Origin: Bretschneidera sinensis
Taxonomy: Eukaryota > Streptophyta > Magnoliopsida > Brassicales > Akaniaceae
Length of the DNA: 64,000 bases
Direction: 5' to 3'
Assembly (NCBI GenBank): GCA_023935145.1
Contig: CM043702.1
Location: 59,174,001-59,238,000, forward strand
Position numbers and translations under genes: made by a program. A model generated the notes under the pieces. That model saw only the letters and a program-made list of their open reading frames with translations, made no database searches and was not told the origin of the DNA. Shown in pieces: positions 1 to 10,483 of the stretch (its first letter is position 1; the number at the start of each line of letters is the position of its first letter).

Positions 1-473
1 GGGTATACGTTGGATTTGAAAAAAGACATAGATGTTGGTGTTGATCTATGGGATGTCAATAATGATGAGGCAGTACCTGAGGGTAGGAGATATAGATGAG
101 GGATGGGATTATGATAAATGGAATGATGCTAATGGGAAGGCAGTAGATGAGGCTGTTAAAAGTGATGAAATAGATGAGTTTGGGAAAAAAAAAGTGGTGA
201 AATAGATGAGTCTAAGATAGGAAATGGTGAAACAAATGAGTCTGAGAGAGGAAGTTGTGATAATCCTAGTTGGAAGAATGATGGGGTGGAGGATAGTGAT
301 GATGACATATTTAGGTTTTGTGAAGAGAGGCTTCCAAGTGATAACATAAGTGGTGATGGAAGAGTTGAACATGTTATTATTGACGGAGATGACCATGTGA
401 ACTTAGGCAATGATTTAACAGAGTATGAGTTAAGGGAGTTTAATGAACCAACTAAGCTTCCACCTTGTTAACT
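1..473 (+). pseudogene. MULE transposase relic, N-terminal acidic segment
   Basis: An acidic, low-complexity translation rich in Asp and Glu, open at 286-471 (61 codons) and reached through frameshifts and stops from position 1. Plant MURA proteins usually carry an acidic stretch before the MuDR domain. The frame runs directly into 10497 onward if the insert between 473 and 10497 is skipped, which is the main reason for joining it to the MuDR domain there. Alone it would not be recognisable. The true start codon lies upstream of the window or has been lost. Confidence 0.5.
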
Positions 474-1018
474 AAAAAGTAATCCAAGAGGGGTGAATTG
501 GGTTTAAAAACTTTTTATACAAACACAAATTAATCAGTCAAGAATAGGTAAAAGCAATAAATGAAGTTTGCTAAAAATTAAAAGAGAAAAGGGAGAAGAG
601 CATGCAAACTCGATTTACAGTGGTTCAATAACATCAAAAACACTATCAACTCTATGTCCACTCTCTTCAAAGCTCCTCCTTGAAGAATTCATTAAATCAA
701 ATAAGCAACTTCCAAGGTGTTGCCCAAACCTTTACAAGATTTCTCTTACAAGAAAGTTTCTCTCAAGTGTTTAACACCTAAACACTCACAAGAGTTACAA
801 CAACTCTTTCTCTTATAAGATTGAATTTGAGTGAGAAGTTTTGGTACAAAAGAGATTACAAATAATGCATACAACTCAAAAAATTTCTCTCTCATAAAAA
901 CAAAGCTTAAAGATGGGTCAAGAATTAATTTTGAAAGTTGGTGAAATTAAATGTTCTTCATAGTTAGAAATGATCATTTTTATGCATATTTATACTCTCA
1001 ACTCAATATGGCAGTTAG

Positions 1019-2896
1019 TGTAACACCCGTGTTCTTAAAGTAAGGGTAAAGAAGTAATTTGATAAATATAACATGAAATTAAAATAATGTATATATATAT
1101 ATATGAAAGATTTATTATTGAACAAAATAATCATTTGGAAAAAAAAACACCTGGATGCAAGTCCAGGTGTAGTTTTGTAGATTAACGAAAAAAAAGGTGG
1201 ACAACACCTGGAGTCCACGTGTTGTCTAACTAACGTGAAAGTAATGCATGTCACACACCTAGGCAAGAAAAAGCAGTGACAGAAGGGGGGGCGTTTTGTG
1301 TGTGTGTGTGTATAGTTTTTACTTTATTTTAATTTTTCTTACCAAATCCTGTTTGGTTTTCTTCTTTCTTCAATTCAAATTACTCTATTTCTTTAAACAC
1401 TTGGGGACTGAAAGAAAAGTTGAAAGAGTAAAATTTTGAAAAGGTTTACGGGAGAATTTTAAAGAGAGTCGAGGAAAGCTCTAAGAAAAACAAAAGGTAA
1501 TAATGTGAATTTTATTTTTTAAATTTAGCATAAATGAAAATACCCATAATTTGATATAGAAATTTAAAGGTATAAATTTCGGAAAAAATGAAGAATAAAT
1601 TAGAAATTTTAATATAAATATTAGGTTAGGTGCTGACGATCAGTAATTGAGAAAAATTGCTGAAAGGAGCAGGAAAGGCAAGGAAGTGATCCACGGGTAG
1701 CTTTAAGTGCCACGTAGTGAGTTAGATTTACTTTTATTAATCGAGATAAATATGAAATATAAAGTAATAATATTTTAATTAATTATTAAACTATGATTGG
1801 ATGATATATGAAAGTTGGTTGATGGATATGATAGGAATAATTGATATGTTAAAGATTTATTATATGAGAAATAATATTATTGAAATAATGATTGATAATT
1901 TGATATGATATATGAGGAGATAATTTAATGAATCTGATAAAAATAATAATTTTGAGAAAGGGGTGGATAGCTAAATTGAATGTTCGAATGTATGCTTGTT
2001 TTTATATTATTGCTCATATGCATATTTCATATTATTGTTCATATGCATATGCATGAAGAAAAAAAAGACCGAGAAGGCAGTCGGTCTAGTAGAAAAGAAT
2101 AAGAAGGCAGCTGGTCTGGCTGAAACATATTAACATGTGGGAAGACGTTCCCAAATAATAATATAATTTAAATTCATGCATTGCATTTGTTTTAAATATT
2201 GATTATTATTGCTTGAGATGCTAAAGTGTTATTCTTGATTATAAATTTATTAATAGATGAATGAGTCTCACAGAGAGACAGATTTGATGAGAAAGAAATA
2301 CGAAAGTATGATATGACAAGAATTATCTGAGTGATTGATTATATGTTGTGAACCTCATAACGAGGTAATTATGAGTTAGAATTGATAGTATCAATATGAT
2401 TAAATATATGAGAAGAAGAGATTGATAAATGATAAAGATTATGATATGAGTAGTGATAATAGAAAGCCATTATCGAATTATATGAGATATAGATGAACGA
2501 ATATTGGAAGACAATTTGAATAATTGAATAATTCTAGTAAATTTAATTCACTGAGCTTATGAAGTTCACTCCTTATTGTTAAATAATTTCAGGTAGTAGG
2601 CATGACAGATAGATTGGTGAGTTGAGATTCAAACTGAGTCATTATCTGTAAGCCACATGGTCCACATCCTCAAACTAATGGAAAAAAAAATATTTGTAAA
2701 TATTCATGCATAATATGTTGTATATAATGTTTCAGATGGGATCTTAATAATGTAACTCCCCTATTGAGGGTTGAGGATTTATGTATGTAGATAATTTCAA
2801 TTGATGTTTTTATATTTTTGTATAATGTGTCTTGCTGGGATTTCAAAATGTGATGACACCGTCTCGGGGGTGGCCAACCCGAGATGGGTCGTTACA
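1019..2896 (+). repeat. Gypsy-1 5' LTR
   Basis: Starts TGTAACACCC and ends GGGTCGTTACA, 1878 bp. It carries a short TG/TA tract near 1299-1311, a CATATGCATAT-rich segment near 2017-2053, and two modules of a 20-bp hairpin motif (2067-2086 intact; 2101-2118 with a decayed left arm). Confidence 0.88.
2067..2118. repeat. LTR hairpin modules, Gypsy-1 5' LTR (2 copies)
   Basis: 2067-2086 reads GACCGAGAAGGCAGTCGGTC, a 6-bp perfect stem (GACCGA/TCGGTC) with an 8-base loop. A second copy ending CAGCTGGTC at about 2110-2116 has lost the left arm. Related arrays are in the Gypsy-1 3' LTR and the Gypsy-2 LTR. Confidence 0.65.
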
Positions 2897-2900
2897 ATTT

Positions 2901-2912
2901 TGGAATCAGAGC
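2901..2912 (+). promoter_or_regulatory. Gypsy-1 primer-binding site
   Basis: TGGAATCAGAGC, five bases after the 5' LTR. It differs by one base from TGGTATCAGAGC, the usual plant initiator-Met tRNA primer site present in Gypsy-2. Confidence 0.8.
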
Positions 2913-2980
2913 ATTAGGTTTTATGATTCTATAGACTATATAAAAAGAAAAAAGTGGAAAATTAAAATAAATTTATTTTA

Positions 2981-5900
2981 ATGCATATTCCGAGGAAGTC
3001 GCGTGGACCTTGGAGACCTAGAGTTAGAGTTGCTAACTAGAAAGGGCGTGGTAGGCCCCCAATTTTTAGAGGAGCTGAGGTTGAGATGAAGGCTGAGTTA
3101 GAGTGATTTTCTTATAAGGGAAAGTGTTGATAGTATAATTGATACCAGTAGGGGTGTGAGAGAATATGGAGTTGAAAGAGATGAGCTAAGAAAAGCTCTT
3201 GCTCATGCTCTTGAGAAAATGAATGTAATAAATGATAGAGTTGATAGTCTATAGCATAAACTTGATGAACAAGCTAGAGCAATACTTGAGGTTATTGTAA
3301 ATCTAGTAATGGTAGATGTTCAAAAAAAAGGGAAAGACGAGTTTATGCATGAGATGCAGGGAGATTGTTTTGTTAGATATATTAAGTGAATGCTTTGCTG
3401 TTTAAAGGATTTTTGAATCCTTTTGAGTCTAATCTATGGATAAAACATGCAGAGAGATTATTTGGTGTTTTACCTGTAACTGACAGGCAGATGGTTGCCT
3501 TTGCTTCATTTAAGTTAGAAGGAAAAGCTTTAGAATGGTGGGAGGATACTCTTCCCAGGGTAAGTGCATATGTTGATAAACCCTTAACTTGGAGTAGGTT
3601 TAAGGAGGTTTTTATTTTTATTTTTTTATAAATATTGCTCATATACTTTCAGGGCCAACAGAAGAGAGATTTCATTTATTTGAGATAAAATATATTGATT
3701 GTGGCTCAGTATGATAACAGATTTATGGCTTTGTCAAGGTTTGTATCGAAAATGGTAAACATAGAGGATAAGAAGTGTAAGAGGTTCCTAGATGAACTAT
3801 ATTTTGAGATTAGGTCAAGACTATCTTACATGAGGCATATAAATTATGTTAAGTTAGTGGATATAGCACTTCAGATTGAGAAAGATGTGATGGAGTTTAA
3901 GGGAGAAAGAGAGTGGTTGAATAGGCTTAGAAATGAAGGTTCTAGAGGTAGTGGTAATATGAGTGTACAAGGTGGGAGACCGCCTTAGATGAGTCGTCCA
4001 CGTGAAAAATGACCTATAATACAGAGTTGGAGGCAAGCTAGATCCATAGCTTCTATAACTCAGAGTAATATTGGTGGGACACCTAGATTTAGGAGACAGG
4101 CTATGGGGACTGGAAGTTATAGTAGAGGAGTAAGTATGCCACCAAAAGGAAGTTGTAATTTGATGTATGATTGAGATATAAAAGTTTGCTTTAGATGTAA
4201 TCAGACATGGCATCTGTCTCGGAATTGCCCTACTTAGATATGCTTTATATGTGGTGAGGGAGGACATATTAGTGTAGATTGTCTAGTGGAGAAATATGTT
4301 GAGATAGGTGTTGGAGGTGTTGGGAGAAAACAGGTGGAGAGAGGTGGTGGATCAGGGAGTATACAGGGTAGAAGCAGAGGATCAGTAGCTAAGAGATGAT
4401 TTGGTGGTTAGTTACAGCCTAGATACATCAAAGTCTATGCATTGACCCAATAGGATGCACATACCACTCCTAATATTGTTATGGGTATGGTATCTATTCT
4501 TAATAGACCTACTATATTATTGATTGATCCTAGTATAACCCATTCTTTTGCATCCAGTGTTTATATGAAATCTGTTGATGCAAGTGTTAGTCCTTTGATG
4601 CATGCTATTATTGTTGAGGTTCCTACTGGGATAGGGTTATTATCAGAACAATTTATCGGGGTTATGTGATTAGTATGGCTAGTAGAGAATTTGAAGTTGA
4701 TTTGTTGACTTTAGATATGACAGATTTTGATTTAATTATGGGGATGAATTGGTTATCGGTGTATCATATATAGGTTGATTGTTTTAAAAAGAATGTGGTG
4801 TTCAAGATACCGGGACGAGAGGAATTTAATTTTCAGGGAGAATGTAAGATACTTGCCAACTGTCTTCTTTCTATCCTGACTGCTAGTAGATGGTTGAAGA
4901 AGGGCTGTGAGGGGTATTTGGCGTATGTGGTGGATTCTAGAAATGAGATTAGGAAGTTAGAAGAAATCTTGGTACTGAAAGATTTTTTTGATGTATTCCC
5001 TGAGGAGTTTTCTAGTTTGCCTCCCAATAGGGAGATTGAGTTTTCTATTGAGGTGATTTTGGGATTAGCATTCATATCTATAGCACCTTATAGAATGACA
5101 CCAGCTGAGTTAAGAGAACTGAAAGTTTAACTTCAGGAGTTGCTAGATAAATAGTTTATTCAACCTAGCATGTCGCCTTGGGGAGCCCTTGTATTGTTTG
5201 TGAAAAAGAAGGATGGAACGATAACGTTGTGTATTGATTATAGATAGTTGAATAAGATCACCATCAAGAATGAATATCCTTATCCAAGATTGATGATTTA
5301 TTCGAGTAGTTACAGGGGGCTAGGGTGTTTTCTAAGATAGACTTGAGATCGGATTATCATCAGTTGAGGATAAAAGAAAGGGGACGTGCCTAAGACTGCT
5401 TTTAGGACACGTTATGGCCATCATGAGTTCTTTGTAATTCCATTTGGGTTGACTAATGCTCCTACAACATTTATGGATCTAATGAATCATATGTTTAAAC
5501 CATTCTAGGATAGATTTGTGATTGTATTTATTGATGATATTCTGGTATATCCAAGAATGAACAAGAGCATATGCAACATTTACAAAATAGTGTTGAAAAT
5601 TCAAAGAAGAGAGAAATTGTATGCAAATTTCTCTAAGTGTGAGTTTTGGTTGAGTGAAATATCTTTCTGAGGGCATGTTGTGTCAGGAGATAGGATAGAA
5701 GTTGACCCACGGAAAGTAGATGCAATGTTGAATTGGGAAAGTCCCACTAGTGTAACTGAAATTAGAAGTTTTTTGGGGTTGGCTGGTTGTTATAGGAGGT
5801 TTATCCAAAAATTTTCTATGATTGTTGGACCATTGACTAGATTGACCAGGAAGGAAGTGAAGTTTAGGTAGTCAGAAGAATGTTAGAGGAGTTTCCAACT

Positions 5901-7857
5901 TTTGAAAGAGAAATTGACTACCGCTCCGGTATTAGTGCTTCATTCCAGTGATGAAGGATTTGTGGTATATAGTGATGCGTCACATCAAGGGTTGGGATAT
6001 GTGTTGATGCAACATGGGAGACTTATAGCTTATGCTTCTAGGAAATTGAAGAACCATGAGAGGAAATACCCGACCTATGATTTAGAATTGTCTACTATAG
6101 TTTTTGCTTTGAAGATTTGGAGACATTATCTATATGGAGCTACTTGTGAAATTTTTACTAATTATAAAGTTTGACGCGTTTACTTACCCAGAAAGAGTTG
6201 AATTTGAGGCAGAGGAGGTGGATGAAGTTGATTAGTGATTATGATTGTATAATTCATTATCATCCAGTGAAGGCTAATGTAGTAGCTGATGCATTAAGTA
6301 GAAAATCTATAGAGAAATTAGCTGCTATTGGGAGTCATGATATTAGCTTGATGGTAGAATTGAGAGAAATGAGAATGCAATTGAGTATCAGTGATAGAGG
6401 AGTATTTATGGCAAATACAGTGGTACAATCTTCTATTAATGATCGCTTGTTACAGATGTAGAGTAGAGATGAAAGGATAGAGAAGATCAAACATGAAATA
6501 TTGAGTGGGAAACCGACTGAGTTTAGAATTAGAAAAGATGGTATAGTTGTATTAGGACATAGAGTTTGTGTTCCCAATGATGTAGAGATGAGAAGGAGAT
6601 ACTAAGAGAGGCTCGTGATTCTGTGTATTCTATGCACCTGGGTAACAATAAGATGTATAGAGGATTGAGACAGAATTACTGGTGGTCAAGATTGAATAGG
6701 GATGTATCTGAATATATTTCTAAATGTTTGGTTTGTCAGCAAGTGAAGTCAAAGAATAAACGTTTGGGAGGTTTATTACAGCCTCTTCCTGTGCTTGAAT
6801 AACCATAGAAAAATGTGAGTATTGATTTTGTTTCTGGATTTTCCCATACCCAAACAGGTCACGATACAATGTGAGTGATAGTAGATAGACTTCCTAAGTC
6901 ATCTCAATTTCTTCCAATTAAAACTAATTGGAGTCCTAAAAAGTTGGTTGGACTATATGTAGCTGAGATTGTGAGGTTGCATGGAGTACTATTAAGTGTC
7001 AAATAGAGATGCTAGATTTACATTTTGGTTTTGGAGAGGCTTTCTGAAAGCCACGGGTACACAGTTACAATTTAGTACAGATTTTCATCCTCAAACAGAT
7101 GAGTAGACATAGAAGATTATTTGAATACTAGAATACGTGTTAAGGGTTAGTGTATAAGTTCTAAGTAAGTTAGGATACTTATTTACCTTTAGTCGGGTTT
7201 GCTTATAATAATCAGTATCAAGCTAGTATTGGAACGGCACCATTTGCAGCTTTATATGGTAGAAGGTGCAAAACTCCAGTACGTTGGGAAGAAGTTGGAG
7301 AAAGAAAGATATTTAGTTCATAAATGATAGATTTGACTACTGAGATGATCAAACTAGTTAGAGAGAACCGTAGAGCAGCACAGAACAGACAGAAGGGATA
7401 TGCTAATAATAGAAGACGACCTCTTGAGTTTCATGTTGGTGACTGGGTGTTTTTAAAGATATTTTCTTGGAAGGGTGTATTAAGATTTAAAAAGAAATAA
7501 AAGTTTAGTCCGAGATTTGTGGGGCCATATGAGGTAATTGAAAGATTTCGACCAGTAGTAGACAGATTGGATTTGCCTCCAGAATTAAAGCAATTACACA
7601 ATGTGTTTCATGTTTTACTTTTGAGAAAATGTTTACATTATGAATCCCATAGTATTCCGAATCAGGCTGTAGAACTTCAGGAAGATTTGACCTTTATGCA
7701 AGTACTAGTCATAATTCTAGACAAAAAGGAACAAGTCTTGCGTAATAAAGTTATTCATATTATTCAAGTATTATGGCGGAACAAAAATGTTGAAGAAATT
7801 ACTTGGGAGCATGAGGCAAGAATGAGAAAAGAATACCCCCAACTTTTCATGAGTTAG
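2981..7857 (+). pseudogene. Gypsy-1 gag-pol relic with chromodomain-like C terminus
   Basis: Compared with Gypsy-2, every domain is recognisable but broken. Gag core is at about 3386-3900, two intact CCHC zinc knuckles at about 4188-4280, and the protease motif DPSITHS near 4530 (DPGATHS in Gypsy-2). Reverse transcriptase is at about 5100-5640 with IDDI near 5533 followed by a frameshift, RNase H at about 5900-6290, and the integrase zinc and catalytic regions at about 6600-7150. The C-terminal domain is open from 7519 to 7857. Many in-frame stops replace Gln or Trp codons, for example TAG at 4235, TAA at 5128, TAG at 5152 and TAG at 5869. The start at 2981 is by alignment with the Gypsy-2 start. 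Not functional. Confidence 0.88.
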
Positions 7858-7886
7858 GTAAGGAAATTTCGGGGACGAATTTTTAT

Positions 7887-7902
7887 AAGGTGGGTAGAAT
7901 CG
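7887..7902 (+). other. Gypsy-1 polypurine tract
   Basis: AAGGTGGGTAGAATCG immediately before the 3' LTR; the purine run would prime plus-strand synthesis. Pyrimidines inside it suggest decay. Confidence 0.6.
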
Positions 7903-8047
7903 TGATACCCATGTTCTTAAAGTAAGGATAAAGAAGTAATTTGATAAATATGACATGGAATTAAAATAATATATACATATATGAAAGATTTATTAATAAT
8001 AAAATAATCCTTTAACGAAAAAAAAGGTGGACGACACTTGGAGTCCA

Positions 8048-8275
8048 GGTGTTGTCAAAGTAACATGCAAGTAATGCATGTTACACACCAAGGCAAGGAA
8101 AAACGGTGACAGAGGGGGGGGTCAGTTTGTGTGTGTATATATATATATATATAGTTTTTGCTTTATTTTAGTTTTTTTGGTGTTGTCAAAGTAACATGCA
8201 AGTAATGCATGTTACACACCAAGGCAAGAAAAACGATGACAGAAGGGGGGGTAGTTTGTGTATATATGTATATAC

Positions 8276-8354
<79 letters not shown>

Positions 8355-8375
8355 GTTTTTGCTTTATTTTAATTT
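8048..8375. repeat. 131-bp tandem duplication with TG/TA microsatellites in Gypsy-1 3' LTR
   Basis: The segment starting GGTGTTGTCAAAG at 8048 recurs at 8179. Each copy contains a perfect 10-bp inverted repeat GTAACATGCA/TGCATGTTAC with a 5-base loop (8060-8084 and 8191-8215) and ends in a TA or TG run followed by TTTTTGCTTTATTTTA. The second copy's microsatellite spans about 8255-8354. The 5' LTR has one copy only. Confidence 0.8.
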
Positions 8376-9017
8376 TTCTTACCAAATCTTGTTTGGTTTT
8401 CTTCTTTCTTCAATTCAAATTACTTTATTTCTTTAAACACTTGGAGACTGAAAGAAAGTTTGAAAGAGTAAAATTTTGAAAAGGTTTACGGGAGAATTTT
8501 AAAGAGAGTCGAGGAAAGCTCTAAGAAAAACAAAAGATAATAATGCGAATTTTATTTTTGAAATTTAGCATACATGAAAATACCCTAAATTTGATGTAGA
8601 AATTTAAAGGTATGAATTACGGAAAAATTGAAGAATAAATTAGAAATTTTAATGCAAATATTATGTTAGGTGTTGACGATCAGCAATCGGGGAAAGTAAT
8701 CGAAATAAATATGAGACGTAATGATATTTGAATTAATTATTAAACTATGATTGGATGATATATGAAAGTTGGTTGATGGGTATGATAAGAATAATTAATA
8801 TGTTAAAGATTTATTATATGAGAAATAATATTATTAAAATAATGATTGATAATTTGATATGATATACGAGGAGATAATTTAATGAATATTATAAAAATAA
8901 TAATTTTGAGTAAGAGCTTGATAGCTAAATTGAATGTTCAAATGCATGCTTTTTTTTAATATTATTGCTCATATGCATATTTTATATTATTGTTCATATG
9001 CATATACATGAAAAATA

Positions 9018-9102
9018 GACCGGGAAGGCAATCGGTCTAGCTGAAAATGAAAGATCGAGAAGGCAGTCGGTCTAGCCAAAAAGACCAGGAAAGCAACTGG
9101 TC
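9018..9102. repeat. LTR hairpin modules, Gypsy-1 3' LTR (3 copies)
   Basis: Three 20-bp modules lie at 9018-9037, 9053-9072 and 9083-9102. The first pairs GACCG with CGGTC. The third reads GACCAGGAAAGCAACTGGTC and pairs GACCAG with CTGGTC, so both arms changed together relative to the first copy. Confidence 0.7.
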
Positions 9103-9968
9103 TGGCAGAAACATGTCAACATGTGAGAAGACGTTCTCAAATAATAATATAATTTAAATTCATGCATTGTGTTTGTTTTAAATATTAATTATTATTGCTT
9201 GAGATGCTAAAATGTTATTCTTGATTGTAAATTTATTGATCGATGAACAATTCTCACAGAGAGACAGATATGATGAGAAAAGAAATATAAAATTATGATA
9301 TGATAAGAATTATATGAGTGATTGATTATATATTGTTAACCTCATAACGAGGTAATTATGAGGTAGAATTGATAGTCTCAAGATGATTAAATATATGAGA
9401 AGAAGAGATTGATAAATGATAAGGATTATGATATTAGTAGTGATAATAAAATGCTATTATTGAATTATATGAGATATAGATTAATGAATATTAAAAAACT
9501 ATTTGAATAATTGAATACTTCTAGCAAATTTAATTCGCTGAGCTTGTGAAGCTCACTCTTCATTGTTAAATAATTTCAGGTAGCAGGCAGGACAAATAGA
9601 TTGGTGAGCTGAGATTCAGATTGAGTCATTATCTGTAAGCCTCGTGGTCCACATCCTTAGACTAATGGAAAAAAATATTTGTAAATATTCATGCATAAAA
9701 TGTTGTATATAATGTTTCAGATGGGATCTTAATAATGTAACTCTCATGTTGATGGTTGAGGATTTATGTATGTAGATAACTTTAATTGATGTTTTATTAT
9801 TGTTACATATATGTGTCTTGCTGGGATTTCAAAATGTGATGACATCATCTCAAGGGTGGCCAACCCGGGATGGGTCGTTACAGTTAGACACAAAGAATAG
9901 TCATTTGGAGCATTAAATGCTCCGTCCTCGCCTCAATTTTTGAAAACTAGTCATTGTTTTCGAAGGTC

Positions 9969-10125
9969 CAGTCGATTGTCTTTGATCCAGTCAATTGTGC
10001 CTTTTAAATTAGAAATAAAATGTCTTCAGGGACAATATATAGTCGACTGTAATCCTGTCCAGTCAATTGTCTTAGCTATTATGGAAGATTGAGTTAAGAC
10101 CCGAGAAAAACCTACAGTCGATTGT
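9969..10125. repeat. Five copies of a CAGTCGATTGT-like 11-mer
   Basis: Copies at 9969, 9988, 10040 (TAGTCGACTGT), 10060 and 10115 in the right half of the unclassified insertion. Spacing is irregular (19, 52, 20 and 55 bp), so this is a dispersed motif cluster and not a simple tandem repeat. Function unknown. Confidence 0.6.
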
Positions 10126-10483
10126 GGTCACCCAAATATGAATTTTTCTAAAACATCTTTTATAAAAGATATTTGGGTTTTAAAGAAGATATTTTGAAAA
10201 CAAATTTGGGCCACTAAAAGCTATGTAATTGAGAGGGAGAGTACATAAAATTTTAACTACCTTAAGACACCTAAACTTAAAAGACTTCAAACTTTGAAAT
10301 TGTCTCGAATGGTTGAAACAAGGTGCGCGCGAGGCAACGAGTATGCATGCAAAACTTCTTGAGTATGTGTGCATATTATAATATTCATACAAAATACCTT
10401 AAAATATTAAGAGCTTAGGCAAAATATGCTTAGAACACTTAAATGTAGTTTTTCCATTATCAAAATCAAATGTGGGGTCAATA

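Larger units (their letters stand above)
1019..9882 (+). mobile_element. Gypsy-1: complete but degraded Ty3/gypsy chromovirus (Tekay/Del-like)
   Basis: Both LTRs (1019-2896 and 7903-9882) are present and bounded by a perfect 5-bp target duplication GTTAG at 1014-1018 and 9883-9887. The order is LTR, PBS, gag, protease, reverse transcriptase, RNase H, integrase, chromodomain-like tail, polypurine tract, LTR. The C-terminal tail (LRNK...VLWRN...EEITWE...YPQLF) points to the Tekay/Del chromovirus lineage, as does its close similarity to Gypsy-2 at 51992. The coding region is riddled with stops, so the copy is dead. Confidence 0.9.
7903..9882 (+). repeat. Gypsy-1 3' LTR
   Basis: Starts TGATACCC and ends GGGTCGTTACA, 1980 bp. 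It is longer than the 5' LTR because of a private ~131-bp tandem duplication (8048-8178 and 8179 onward) and expanded TG/TA microsatellites, and it carries three hairpin modules instead of two. It lacks part of the sequence found at about 1680-1740 of the 5' LTR. Confidence 0.88.
474..10483. mobile_element. Unclassified ~1.14 kb insertion in the MULE, itself split by Gypsy-1
   Basis: The halves are 474-1018 and 9888-10483. The flanks 461-473 (CACCTTGTTAACT) and 10484-10496 (CACCTCATCAACT) agree at 10 of 13 positions, all three differences being C/T or G/A transitions, and look like an aged target duplication. The insert has no convincing coding capacity. The left half begins with a GGGGTGAATTGGG-type sequence and the right half ends near a GTGGGGTC sequence; no terminal inverted repeat or LTR was seen. 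The right half holds five copies of a CAGTCGATTGT-like motif (9969-10125). Its class is unknown: the 13-bp duplication would suit a non-LTR retroposon or a Mutator-like element with imperfect flanks. Confidence 0.5.

Noticed and set aside
568..774. 68-residue ORF with a Ser/Lys-rich translation
   Set aside because: Falls in the unclassified insertion; the sequence resembles a common non-coding plant repeat and has no protein similarity that I recognise.
8258..8479. 73-residue ORF rich in Tyr, Ile, Cys and Val
   Set aside because: Translation of a TA/TG microsatellite in the Gypsy-1 3' LTR.
9018..9102. CRISPR-like repeat array
   Set aside because: Only three units with 10-15 bp gaps inside a plant LTR; no spacers of uniform length.
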